Source of the DNA: an uncultured Candidatus Pelagibacter sp.
Lineage (GTDB): Bacteria; Pseudomonadota; Alphaproteobacteria; Pelagibacterales; Pelagibacteraceae
NCBI GenBank assembly: GCA_905618915.1
Contig: CAJQTI010000002.1
Span: 42,305 to 106,304 of the forward strand
Direction: 5' to 3'
Length of the DNA: 64,000 nt
Shown: positions 53,310-61,450 of the stretch, piece after piece
Position numbering within the stretch: position 1 is the stretch's first letter
Layout: the number at the start of each line of letters is the position of its first letter
Program-made: the position numbers and the translations under genes
Notes under the pieces: generated by a model
What the model was told of the DNA's origin: nothing
The model's database searches: none
Seen by the model: the letters and a program-made list of their open reading frames with translations, nothing else

Positions 53310-53448
53310 ATAATCGTTTAAAATCAATGTTAATTTAACAAATCACAATATATTGGGGTTTTTATTTTAAGAGACACTAATAAAAAGCTTGATTTATGGG
53401 CTTTAATGTCAATTATGTGGAAATAACCAATAAAACCGGAGCTAAAAT

Positions 53449-53724
53449 ATGAACAAAAAACAATTAATAGCACAACTTTCAGGTTCTCTAAACCTAAGTA
53501 AAGCTGATGCTGAGCGTACTTTCGATACTATTACAAACACTATTCTAGATGCTTTAAAAGGTGACGATACAGTGAAAATTGCTGGATTTGGAACTTACAA
53601 AGTAGCAAAAAGAAAAGCTAGAGTTGGAAGAAATCCTAGAACTGGAGAGCAAATTCAAATCGGTGCTTCTCAAAAAGTTAAGTTCTTACCAGCTAAAGCA
53701 CTTAAAGAAATATTTAATAAGTAA
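53449..53724 (+). CDS. hup: HU family DNA-binding protein
   Basis: 91 aa. MNKKQLIAQLSGSLNLSKAD, GFGTYKVAKRKARVGRNPRT and the DNA-intercalating Pro in RNPRTGEQI define HU-beta. It bends and compacts chromosomal DNA. A good ribosome-binding site (CCGGAGC) precedes it. A strong GNRA-loop hairpin starts 18 nt after its stop. Confidence 0.95.
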   Translation: MNKKQLIAQLSGSLNLSKADAERTFDTITNTILDALKGDDTVKIAGFGTYKVAKRKARVGRNPRTGEQIQIGASQKVKFLPAKALKEIFNK

Positions 53725-53741
53725 TTAAATACCAAATTCAT

Positions 53742-53776
53742 TAACAGCCTTTTACAGAAATGTAACAAGGCTGTTA
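53742..53776. other. Strong GAAA-loop hairpin between hup and amt
   Basis: TAACAGCCTT+TTACA, GAAA loop, TGTAA, one bulged C, AAGGCTGTTA: 15 bp in all. No T tract follows, so it is more likely a 3'-end stabiliser of hup mRNA, a processed small RNA, or a DNA operator for amt (93 nt downstream) than a simple terminator. Confidence 0.75.
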
Positions 53777-53868
53777 CTATATGCAATAACCGCATACCTA
53801 AACTTCCCAATCAACAATAGTTTTTATGATCATTATAAATATAAGTGAAGACTTATAGGGGAGGTCTA

Positions 53869-55170
53869 ATGACTAAGTTAAAAAAAATAATATCAACATT
53901 TTCGTTGAGTCTAGTTTTTCTTCTAGGTCTATCAAGCGCTGGAAGTGCAGAAACAACAGTATCTGCAGAAGTACAATATATCTTTAATACATTTTCATTT
54001 TTAGTTTGTGGATTTTTAGTTATGTGGATGGCAGCAGGTTTTTGTATGCTTGAATCAGGATTAGTGACCACTAAAAGTGTATCAACAATTGTTGCAAAAA
54101 ACATTGGAAAATTTTCAATTGTTGCAATAATTTTTTATTTAGGTGGTTATAATTTAGCTTACGGAATACCAGAAGGTGGTTTCATTGGTTCATTCACACC
54201 ATGGACACTAACCAATTCCCTTGAGCAAGGTTATTCAGGAAGTGCTGATTGGTTTTTTCAAATGTTATTCGTTGCAGCAACATGCTCTATCGTTTCAGGT
54301 GCTGTAGCTGAAAGAATAAAAATTTGGCCTTTCTTTATCTTTTCTGCAATCTTAGGTGGATTAATTTATCCAATTACTATGGGTTGGCAGTGGGGTGGTG
54401 GATGGCTAGCATCCATTGGGTTTTCTGACTTTGCAGGTTCAACTCTAGTCCACGCTTGTGGTGGTGCAGCTGCACTAGCAGGTGTAATTTTACTAGGTGC
54501 CAGAAAAGGAAGATTTAGTCCAAAAGGAGATGTAAAAAGTATGGAACCATTTGCAGCTTCTTCAATTCCATTAACTGCTCTTGGAACATTCATTTTATGG
54601 ATGGGTTGGTATGGATTTAATGGTGGCTCACAATTAGCGTTGGGCACATTTGAGGATGCAAATGCAATGTCTAAAATATTTATGAATACTCATTTAGCAG
54701 GTGCGGCTGGTTGTGTTACAGCAGCTTTAGTAACAAGATTGATTGGTGGAAAAACTGATGTTGTAATGATGTTGAATGGTGCTCTTGCTGGTTTAGTTTC
54801 TATTACAGCAGAACCTTTGGCTCCAAGTCCTATGCTTGCAATCGGAATTGGTGCAGTTGGATCTATGATTATGTATTTTGGAACTAGCTGGTTAAACTCA
54901 ATGAGATTAGATGATGTCGTTGGAGCAATTCCAGTACATTTATTTGCAGGAGTGTGGGGAACTTTAGCTGTTACATTAAGTAATAGTGGTACCACCCTAA
55001 CAACTCAATTTATTGGAGTACTATCAGTTACAATCTTTACTTTTATTTTTTCATATATTGTATTCTTTTTATTAAAACAATTTATAGGTTTAAGAATAAG
55101 TGATGAGGCTGAAAAACTAGGAACTGATGTTGCTGAGATTGGTGTTAGAGCTTACGCTATAAGAGACTAG
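53869..55170 (+). CDS. amt: Ammonium transporter
   Basis: 433 aa from ATG 53869, chosen because GGGGAGG stands 6 nt before it and the protein then opens with a signal peptide (TKLKKIISTFSLSLVFLLGL, cleavage near GSA-ET); an in-frame GTG at 53845 lacks both. Eleven helices follow; pore residues are in WMAAGFCMLESG, STLVHACGGAAALAG (first pore His) and VHLFAGVWGTLAV (second pore His). It moves ammonium inward. No glnK/P-II gene is adjacent, unusual for amt loci. Confidence 0.94.
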   Translation: MTKLKKIISTFSLSLVFLLGLSSAGSAETTVSAEVQYIFNTFSFLVCGFLVMWMAAGFCMLESGLVTTKSVSTIVAKNIGKFSIVAIIFYLGGYNLAYGIPEGGFIGSFTPWTLTNSLEQGYSGSADWFFQMLFVAATCSIVSGAVAERIKIWPFFIFSAILGGLIYPITMGWQWGGGWLASIGFSDFAGSTLVHACGGAAALAGVILLGARKGRFSPKGDVKSMEPFAASSIPLTALGTFILWMGWYGFNGGSQLALGTFEDANAMSKIFMNTHLAGAAGCVTAALVTRLIGGKTDVVMMLNGALAGLVSITAEPLAPSPMLAIGIGAVGSMIMYFGTSWLNSMRLDDVVGAIPVHLFAGVWGTLAVTLSNSGTTLTTQFIGVLSVTIFTFIFSYIVFFLLKQFIGLRISDEAEKLGTDVAEIGVRAYAIRD

Positions 55171-55192
55171 TAATATAAGAATTAAAAGAAAT

Positions 55193-55218
55193 AGGCCCCT
55201 TAACTGGGGCCTTTTTTT
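55193..55218 (+). terminator. Intrinsic terminator after amt
   Basis: A 7-bp GC-rich stem (AGGCCCC / GGGGCCT) with a TTAACT loop and a run of seven T. It lies 22 nt after the amt stop and 4 nt before the convergent bcp stop. The A-rich stretch on the other side (AAAAGAAAT) could let it act for bcp too. Confidence 0.9.
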
Positions 55219-55222
55219 ATTT

Positions 55223-55681
55223 TTAAATGCTTCTTAAGGTATCAAGTACTTCTTTAGCATGATCTTTAACTTTAACATTGTCCCAAATTTTTACAATTTT
55301 ACCATTTGGATCAATTAAGAAAGTTGTTCTTACTATACCCATAAACTCTCTACCCATAAATTTCTTCTTAGCCCAAACTTTGTATTTTTTCAAAATATTA
55401 AGCTCTACATCTGATAAAAGATCAAATTTAATCTTATATTTTTCTTTAAATTTATAGTGACTTTTTAGATCATCTTTAGAAATACCAAATACATCACAAT
55501 TTAGCTTTTTAAGTTTGGGTAATAATTTGTTAAAATCATTAGTCTCAATTGTGCATCCTGGAGTGTCATCTTTAGGATAAAAATAAAGAACAACATATTT
55601 ACCAATAGAATTTTTTAAAGAATAAATCTCACCATCTGTTGAGTTTAATTTGAATAACGGTGCTTTAGAATTGATTTTCAT
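55223..55681 (-). CDS. bcp: Peroxiredoxin Bcp/PrxQ type
   Basis: 152 aa thioredoxin-fold peroxidase. The peroxidatic Cys43 is in YPKDDTPGCTIETNDF. The usual resolving Cys five residues later is replaced (T44-I-E-T-N), so it is probably a 1-Cys variant or uses an outside thiol; a second Cys in LNCDVFGIS is further on. It reduces peroxides in the cytoplasm. Divergent from the rhodanese gene with 27 nt between starts. Confidence 0.92.
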   Translation of the reverse strand: MKINSKAPLFKLNSTDGEIYSLKNSIGKYVVLYFYPKDDTPGCTIETNDFNKLLPKLKKLNCDVFGISKDDLKSHYKFKEKYKIKFDLLSDVELNILKKYKVWAKKKFMGREFMGIVRTTFLIDPNGKIVKIWDNVKVKDHAKEVLDTLRSI

Positions 55682-55708
55682 AATTTTATTTAATTATATC
55701 ATATACAA

Positions 55709-56107
55709 ATGTATACTAAAATTATGAATATAAAATCATCACAAACATTAGTTTCAGAAGCGCTTAAAGAAATCAAAACAATTAACACAGATGAGGCTCT
55801 AACTTTATTTAACGAAGGTAAATGTAATTTAGTTGATATTAGGGAAAAAGGTGAACTTGATAAAATGGGTAGAGTGGAAAATTCAAACCATATCCCTCGT
55901 GGAATGTTAGAATTTTGGTTAGATCCAGAAGGTCCTTATTTTAAAAGTGGAAAACTTGATATGAATAAAGAGATGGTTTTATTTTGTGCTGGTGGATTAA
56001 GATCTGCACTTGCAGCTAAATCATTAAAAGAAATGGGATTTGAAAATGTTTCTCACATTGATGGTGGCTTTGCAGCAATTAGTCAAAGTGACTTTAAAAT
56101 AGTTTAA
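55709..56107 (+). CDS. Rhodanese-domain protein
   Basis: 132 aa (or 127 aa if the ATG at 55724 is used; neither start has a clear ribosome-binding site). CNLVDIREKGELDKMGRV, NHIPRGMLEFW and the active-site loop FCAGGLRSALAAKSL with the catalytic Cys define a single rhodanese domain. It transfers sulfane sulfur to a thiol acceptor. No partner is obvious beyond bcp, divergent next to it. Confidence 0.88.
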   Translation: MYTKIMNIKSSQTLVSEALKEIKTINTDEALTLFNEGKCNLVDIREKGELDKMGRVENSNHIPRGMLEFWLDPEGPYFKSGKLDMNKEMVLFCAGGLRSALAAKSLKEMGFENVSHIDGGFAAISQSDFKIV

Positions 56108-56688
56108 TCTATTTTATTATATTCATCTAAGGCGAATTCTAATCGATCTTGCCCCCAAAATATTTTATTATTAACGATAAAAGTTGGTGCCCCAAAAATC
56201 TCTTTTTCATGTGCATTTTTAGTATAATCTTTTAACTTTTCCTTAATAACAGGATCCTTAATCGTCTTGAAAAAAATGTCTTTATTAATTTTACATTGTT
56301 CAAGCAGGGGTGTTAAAATTTCTTCTTTGGAGATATCTAGATCATCTACCCAATAAGCATCAAACATAGTTTTAATATACTGAACTTGATTTGATGAATT
56401 AACACTAAAATAACCACGCATAATATTTAATGTGTTTATAGGAAATTTAGAGTTCCATTTAAAATCAAAATTATTTTTTTTTGCAATTAACAAGCAGTCA
56501 TTCATCATATGTTTTAATTTAGGCTTGATAAACGCTGGTGGTGTTATTCCTTCTAGATTATGAAGACCACCTAATAAGATGGGTTTATAATTTATCTTAA
56601 TATTTTTTGATAAAGATTGAATTTTTTTGTAAGCTAAGTATGTATAGGGACTAATAAAATCAAAATAGAAATCTATTTCTTTAGTCAT
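56104..56688 (-). CDS. DsbA-like 2-hydroxychromene-2-carboxylate isomerase family
   Basis: 194 aa from ATG 56688, which overlaps the upstream stop by 8 nt; a start at 56709 adds seven residues. IDFYFDFISPYTYLAYKKIQ is the HCCA isomerase/kappa-GST opening (Ser in place of the redox Cys), and EKEIFGAPTFIVNNKIFWGQ near the end is the cis-Pro loop. The family isomerises hydroxychromene carboxylate or conjugates glutathione; the substrate is unknown. Confidence 0.87.
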   Translation of the reverse strand: MTKEIDFYFDFISPYTYLAYKKIQSLSKNIKINYKPILLGGLHNLEGITPPAFIKPKLKHMMNDCLLIAKKNNFDFKWNSKFPINTLNIMRGYFSVNSSNQVQYIKTMFDAYWVDDLDISKEEILTPLLEQCKINKDIFFKTIKDPVIKEKLKDYTKNAHEKEIFGAPTFIVNNKIFWGQDRLEFALDEYNKID

Positions 56689-57154
56689 ATAGATTAATTC
56701 TTTTTGCATAAAAAATTCTTATAATCCAATAAAGAGTAAGACCAATTGGTCCAATAAAATAAGTTACCAATATGGGAAAAGACATTATTATCTTATTTAT
56801 GCCAAATTTTTGAGAGTCTTTAACAATCCATCCTCCACAAAATAAATTAATAGACAGAAAATGAGTCCAAAATAAAATTAAGAAGGATTTATCGTTAAAT
56901 AAATAGCTAATTGAATCTAAGCCTAAATATAGTTCAAAATTTTTAATAAAGTCATAACCTTCGTTAAACAGCACATAAGTTAAATAACCGTAGGCAAAAC
57001 TTAAAATAATAAAAGGAAAAATTGATGTAATAAAAACTCTACATATTTGTGACTGTGGAAAGAAGACTAATATTAACCAAAAAGGTAATACACCTAGATT
57101 TAACCAAAGAAAAATTATTTCAATTGTAAAGTATGTATAGATTTGATCGATCAT
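56681..57154 (-). CDS. ABA4-like (DUF4281) membrane protein
   Basis: 157 aa with four to five membrane helices. FLWLNLGVLPFWLILVFFPQ is the ABA4-like signature, with LFWTHFLSINLFCGGWIVKD in helix 3 and GPIGLTLYWIIRIFYAK at the end. The family includes plant neoxanthin-related ABA4, but bacterial roles are unclear. It is translationally coupled with the DsbA-like gene (8-nt overlap) and divergent from recX (37 nt). Confidence 0.78.
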   Translation of the reverse strand: MIDQIYTYFTIEIIFLWLNLGVLPFWLILVFFPQSQICRVFITSIFPFIILSFAYGYLTYVLFNEGYDFIKNFELYLGLDSISYLFNDKSFLILFWTHFLSINLFCGGWIVKDSQKFGINKIIMSFPILVTYFIGPIGLTLYWIIRIFYAKRINLYD

Positions 57155-57191
57155 TTTTTAGTGTATTATACAATAAGCTATTGAGATTCAT

Positions 57192-57746
57192 ATGAGAAAT
57201 AGAAAAAAAACATTACAAGTTACAGTAGAGGAGATGAGAAATTTCTCATTTGCATATATTGAAAGATATTCCCCATCTAAACAACAGCTTAGAACCTATC
57301 TATTAAAGAAGTATCTAAAAGCTAATTTAGAAAATATTAAAAAACAAGATATTACGGATTTAATTGATGTTGTTTTACAAGATCTTGAAAAAACTAAGTT
57401 TATCAATGATAAATTCTATTCTGAAAGTAAATCAAGAAGCTTAATTCAAAGAGGTAGTTCAGTTAATAAAATTAGAAATTATTTAATGATGAAGGGGATT
57501 AACGATCGTTACATTAAAGAAACTATAGATAAGATTAAAGAAGATAACTCAGATCAAGATTTTTTTTCAGGAATAAAAATCTGTAAAAAAAAGAGAATTG
57601 GACCAGCAAGGGTAGAGGATAATCGTGTATTATTTTACAAAAAGGATATTGCTTTACTAGCAAGAAATGGTTTTGATTTTGAAACCTCAAAAAGGATCAT
57701 GGATATTGATCAAGCTGACTATATGAAAATAATTAGATTACTTTAA
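57192..57746 (+). CDS. recX: RecX-family regulatory protein
   Basis: 184 aa, built of three-helix repeats: YIERYSPSKQQLRTYLLKKY (repeat 1), FINDKFYSESKSRSLIQRGS with VNKIRNYLMMKGI (repeat 2), and a looser third repeat. RecX binds and inhibits RecA filaments. recA is not in the window. The last 9 nt overlap the convergent 48-codon gene. Confidence 0.83.
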   Translation: MRNRKKTLQVTVEEMRNFSFAYIERYSPSKQQLRTYLLKKYLKANLENIKKQDITDLIDVVLQDLEKTKFINDKFYSESKSRSLIQRGSSVNKIRNYLMMKGINDRYIKETIDKIKEDNSDQDFFSGIKICKKKRIGPARVEDNRVLFYKKDIALLARNGFDFETSKRIMDIDQADYMKIIRLL

Positions 57747-57884
57747 TTTCTTTTCTTCCTCTTCTTCTTCAACAAGAGACTCAATTCTATTTCTAATAAC
57801 ATTTTTAACAAATACAAAAACTAATAAGCCAAAGATAGAAACGGATACTATAATTATCAAAATTATTCTTAATTGTTCATCCAT
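57738..57884 (-). CDS. 48-aa single-pass membrane protein with acidic tail
   Basis: ATG at 57884 overlaps the cysQ stop by one base (TAATG), so translation is coupled. The peptide has one helix (RIILIIIVSVSIFGLLVFVF), a basic stop-transfer segment (KNVIRNR) and a tail with six consecutive Glu before KKLK. The stop overlaps the recX 3' end by 9 nt. Length and architecture recall small heme-exporter (CcmD) or ATP-synthase-like accessory peptides, but no family was recognised. Confidence 0.65.
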   Translation of the reverse strand: MDEQLRIILIIIVSVSIFGLLVFVFVKNVIRNRIESLVEEEEEEKKLK

Positions 57885-58654
57885 TATAATATGTTTTTAC
57901 TTTTTAAAATTAAACTTGGGTTTTTAAAATCAGGTTTTCCATAGAGTATTTCATTGTAATTAAAATCAGTTACTTTACCTCCTGAGTGCTCAAGGATTGC
58001 ATGACCAGCTGCAATATCCCACTCACAAGCCCTTGGCTCAGCAACAAACATATCAAATTCACCCGCAGCAATAACACAAAATTTTAGTGAGCTTTTCATC
58101 TTTTGAAAAGAACTTATCTTATATTTTTTGTGAATTTCTAAAATTTCAGGCTTAAGGTCGTTTGAATAACTTACTGCTGTATGTCCATCGTAGTTTTTTT
58201 CTTTATTCATTAATGAAATTTCTTGGTTGTTAATTAATTCATAACTGTGAGATAGGCCGTAAGAGTAAAAAACTCTTTTCTTAGCAGGAGCTGTTATAAT
58301 CCCAATTACTGGTTTTTTATCAAATATTAATGCTGCATTTAAAGTAAACTCATCACGGTTATTTATATAATCTCTAGTGCCATCAATTGGATCGATTAAC
58401 CAAAAATTATTTAAATCAGCATCCATCTTATGATTTGCACTCTCTTCTGAAACAATAGCAATATTTGGAGTTATTTCTTGGATCTTGCTGGTTAAAATTT
58501 TATTAACTTCAATATCTCCATTACTTACAGGAGTATTGTCTGATTTAATTTCTTTTTGTAAACCAGCTTTTCTTAAGTCTAAAGCTACCTGACTTGCTCT
58601 ATTAAAGGTCTCTATTAGAGATAATGTTATTTTTTTAGTTTCTTCAATATTCAT
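57884..58654 (-). CDS. cysQ: 3'(2'),5'-bisphosphate nucleotidase
   Basis: 256 aa IMPase-superfamily enzyme. Metal sites: IAIVSEESAN (about 68-77), NFWLIDPIDGTRDYINNRDE (about 86-105) and ACEWDIAAGHAILEHSGG near the C-terminus. TRDYINNRDEFTLNAALI favours CysQ, which removes the 3'-phosphate from PAP made during sulfate activation. Its stop couples to the 48-aa membrane protein; the secreted lyase-like gene lies 18 nt upstream. Confidence 0.9.
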   Translation of the reverse strand: MNIEETKKITLSLIETFNRASQVALDLRKAGLQKEIKSDNTPVSNGDIEVNKILTSKIQEITPNIAIVSEESANHKMDADLNNFWLIDPIDGTRDYINNRDEFTLNAALIFDKKPVIGIITAPAKKRVFYSYGLSHSYELINNQEISLMNKEKNYDGHTAVSYSNDLKPEILEIHKKYKISSFQKMKSSLKFCVIAAGEFDMFVAEPRACEWDIAAGHAILEHSGGKVTDFNYNEILYGKPDFKNPSLILKSKNIL

Positions 58655-58672
58655 CAGTGTATTTTTTCTAAT

Positions 58673-59911
58673 CTAATTATTTCCATAATATAAGGCATAA
58701 GAACTGATACCTTTATTAGCTGAAATTAGACCTTCTCTTGATTTATTAAAGTTTTTGATTTCTTCTTCAGAAACACTTGAATAAACTTCTGGTATATATT
58801 TTTTTGTAAATCTTGGATGTGCTTTTATAAATTCTTTATCGCCATGTTCAAAAGAATAAACATTTTCAGCATATTGAGTTTTTAAATATTCAGCCTGAGT
58901 GAGGTTAGAGATTTTTTTATAAGGATTAGACATTGAACCCACATTTCTCTTGGCCCATTTTGCAGTTAATTTAAAATCCTTAAGAAATCTGTAATTAAAT
59001 TTTAAATAATCTTTGACTTTAGCCCCACGAGGAAAAGTATGTTCAAAATAATCATAACCAACAGGTCTATAAACTTCTACTAGAATACTTGAGTAACCGG
59101 TATACTCCCATGAATAATTAACAGTATTAGCTCCTCTACTTGCGTGGTTAATATTAATACCATCTTTGTTAATAAAAGCCTGTACAACATAAATATCTTT
59201 GTGTCCTTTATCTAATAACCCCTGATCTTCTAATCTAAAGCCAAGCATAATTTCACCAACAGCAACTTTCATTCTAATATTTCCACAATTATTGGTTCCT
59301 GTATTCTTTGAATAAATACTCTTCAATTTTTTGATATTACATTTTCTTGAACCATGATTTAAAACTTTAAATTTTTGATCAAAAAGTTTTTGTACTAGAT
59401 ATGTATTGACTAATTCTCTTTCTTGGTTCGTATAATTAATTTCTTTATACCAAACAGCATAAAATTGAGCAAAAGTTCCAAGAGTGCTAGGAATATCATA
59501 TCCTGAAACATTATATCCAATTGCTTTAGTTGTTTTTTTTGCAATCATTGGATCTTTCTTTGCTGACGCCCAAAATAACAAAATATCTCCAATTAATTGT
59601 GGATTAAGGGTTCCCACAACATGTAAATAATTTTGGCATTTAAACCATGCCAAATGTGAATTATCATCTTTAGGATAGGGTTTTACATTTTTAATCCTAT
59701 CAAAGCATTTTAACTTTTTATTTTCTCTTTCCAAATAACCATTTACGGGTGTTAATTTTGAATATTCTTTAAACTTTTGAAAGTTGTTTACTGGTTCCCA
59801 ATTCTTAATAACTTTAATTTCCAAAAGAGTATTAGGTAAAAGTTTTTCTTTCGAAAAGACATTATCACCAAATGTGAATAGACTGATTAATAATACCAAT
59901 ATTGTTTTCAT
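58673..59911 (-). CDS. Secreted protein resembling alginate-lyase (alpha/alpha-toroid) fold
   Basis: 412 aa with a signal peptide (TILVLLISLFTFGDNVFS). The core has helical segments reminiscent of the alginate lyase domain (PF05426/PL5 type): CGNIRMKVAVGEIMLGFRLE (209-228), then GININHASRGANTVNYSWEY (251-270) and YTGYSSILVEVYRPVGYDYF. The NHASRGAN-YSWEYTG order resembles the lyase active-site region with His and Tyr. A periplasmic polysaccharide lyase-like role is possible but uncertain; lyases are unexpected in SAR11. The DUF3553 gene overlaps its start by 4 nt. Confidence 0.55.
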   Translation of the reverse strand: MKTILVLLISLFTFGDNVFSKEKLLPNTLLEIKVIKNWEPVNNFQKFKEYSKLTPVNGYLERENKKLKCFDRIKNVKPYPKDDNSHLAWFKCQNYLHVVGTLNPQLIGDILLFWASAKKDPMIAKKTTKAIGYNVSGYDIPSTLGTFAQFYAVWYKEINYTNQERELVNTYLVQKLFDQKFKVLNHGSRKCNIKKLKSIYSKNTGTNNCGNIRMKVAVGEIMLGFRLEDQGLLDKGHKDIYVVQAFINKDGININHASRGANTVNYSWEYTGYSSILVEVYRPVGYDYFEHTFPRGAKVKDYLKFNYRFLKDFKLTAKWAKRNVGSMSNPYKKISNLTQAEYLKTQYAENVYSFEHGDKEFIKAHPRFTKKYIPEVYSSVSEEEIKNFNKSREGLISANKGISSYALYYGNN

Positions 59912-60096
59912 TTTTTTATCTCTTTATTTTCATAGAGCTTTTCTAATTGTATTATTTCTGAATTAATAACTTTTTTTCCAACATTTTCAAAATTTACAGT
60001 AACTTTACCATTAATTATTGATTGAACTTGTCCGGTTCCCCAATCTTTGTTATTAGGGTTAGTAACTTTGTCGCCTGGTTCGAAATCTAAAATCAT
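59908..60096 (-). CDS. DUF3553 family protein
   Basis: 62 aa from ATG 60096. DFEPGDKVTNPNNKDWGTGQ and GKVTVNFENVGKKVI are the DUF3553 signature, a small beta-barrel related to the N-terminal RNA-polymerase-binding domain of CarD. A longer frame to 60156 would run past the divergent mnmA start and add a helix the family lacks, so it was not used. It overlaps the following lyase-like gene by 4 nt. Confidence 0.8.
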   Translation of the reverse strand: MILDFEPGDKVTNPNNKDWGTGQVQSIINGKVTVNFENVGKKVINSEIIQLEKLYENKEIKK

Positions 60097-60137
60097 TAAT
60101 TTACTTATAGTTAATATACTAATAAATATCATTAAAT

Positions 60138-61259
60138 ATGACAAAATTGAATTCAATTGGAATAGCTAAAGAACCAAAAGATACTTTAGTTGTTGTTGCA
60201 ATGTCAGGAGGGGTGGATTCTTCAACAGTTGCAGCTATGATGAAAAATGAAGGATACAAAGTTATTGGTATAACTTTAAAACTTTATAACGATAGTAAAG
60301 AGACAGCTTCTTCCAAACAATGTTGTGCAGGCCAAGATATCATGGATGCCAAAAGAGTGGCTGATAAATTAAAGATAGAGCATAAAATTTTATATTATCA
60401 AAATAAATTTAAAGAAGGTGTTATTGATCATTTTATAGATAGTTATTTAAATGGAGAGACACCTATCCCATGTGTGCAATGTAATAAGACAGTTAAATTT
60501 ACAGATTTATTTGAAGAATCAAAAAGACTAAATGCTGATGCTTTAGTGACAGGGCATTATGTTAAAAGTATTACTGAAAAAGATAATACAGATATGTATA
60601 GAGGAATTGATTTAAATAGAGACCAAAGTTATTTTTTATTCAATACCACAAAAGATCAATTAAATTTTTTAAGATTTCCTTTGGGCAATCTTCTTAAAGA
60701 TGAAACTAGAAATATTGCAAGAGAGCTTGATCTCAATGTTGCAGATAAGCCTGACAGTCAAGATATCTGCTTTGTTCCAAATGGTGACTATGCTTCAGTT
60801 ATAGAAAAGTTTAGACCAAACTCTTTTAGCAAGGGTAATATTAAAAATATGAATGGTGAAGTTATAGGAGTTCATGATGGCATTATCAATTATACAATTG
60901 GTCAAAGAAAAGGAATTGGAATTTCTGATAAAAATCCACTGTATGTAGTTAAAATAATTGCAGATAAAAATGAAATTATTGTTGGTGCTAAGGAACACCT
61001 TGTTAAAACAAAAATAAATTTAAAAGATTTAAATATTATTACCAATGATCAAAATGATTTTGAAAAAGAATTATTTGTAAAAGTAAGGTCTACTGGAAGA
61101 TTGATTAAAGCCAAGATAGATATCAATGATACAAATGCGAATGTTAATTTATTGGAAGAGGAACATGGTATTGCACCTGGCCAAGCATGCGTGTTTTATT
61201 CAAAAAACATTAATGGATATAAAGTCCTTGGTGGTGGTTGGATTAAAAATGATATTTAG
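60138..61259 (+). CDS. mnmA: tRNA-specific 2-thiouridylase
   Basis: 373 aa. The PP-loop [15 protein letters not shown] (about 21-35), the first catalytic Cys in [17 protein letters not shown] (ATP site), DQSYFLF and the motif [15 protein letters not shown] with the second catalytic Cys are all present, then the C-terminal beta-barrel (GQACVFY). It thiolates U34 of Glu, Gln and Lys tRNAs using sulfur relayed from IscS. Confidence 0.95.
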   Translation: MTKLNSIGIAKEPKDTLVVVAMSGGVDSSTVAAMMKNEGYKVIGITLKLYNDSKETASSKQCCAGQDIMDAKRVADKLKIEHKILYYQNKFKEGVIDHFIDSYLNGETPIPCVQCNKTVKFTDLFEESKRLNADALVTGHYVKSITEKDNTDMYRGIDLNRDQSYFLFNTTKDQLNFLRFPLGNLLKDETRNIARELDLNVADKPDSQDICFVPNGDYASVIEKFRPNSFSKGNIKNMNGEVIGVHDGIINYTIGQRKGIGISDKNPLYVVKIIADKNEIIVGAKEHLVKTKINLKDLNIITNDQNDFEKELFVKVRSTGRLIKAKIDINDTNANVNLLEEEHGIAPGQACVFYSKNINGYKVLGGGWIKNDI

Positions 61260-61295
61260 TAGGATCTGATAATACTAGAGAAAATTATTAAGATA

Positions 61296-61379
61296 TTATT
61301 TGTTCTTAGCTTTTCTCTTAGCTCTTCTTTTTTTAGAGCCCTGTTTTCTTCGACCTCTATGTTTTTTTGGGTAACCCAT
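61296..61379 (-). CDS. 27-aa highly basic peptide
   Basis: ATG at 61379 follows CAGGAAAAC (Shine-Dalgarno AGGA, 5-nt spacing). The product opens MGYPKKHRGRRK and ends KRRAKRKAKNK; well over half the residues are Lys or Arg and none are acidic. Composition recalls tiny ribosome-associated proteins (Thx, bS22/mS38 like), but I cannot place it in a family. It is convergent with mnmA in the 191-nt gap before metC. Confidence 0.55.
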   Translation of the reverse strand: MGYPKKHRGRRKQGSKKRRAKRKAKNK

Positions 61380-61450
61380 GTTTTCCTGTATAATTTTATT
61401 GACGTTTAATGGAGGATATAGCATCCTAGTAACAACTTATCAAATTTTTT

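Noticed and set aside
54366..54995. Two minus-strand frames opposite amt
   Set aside because: Pro/Ala-rich shadow translations of a conserved transporter gene.
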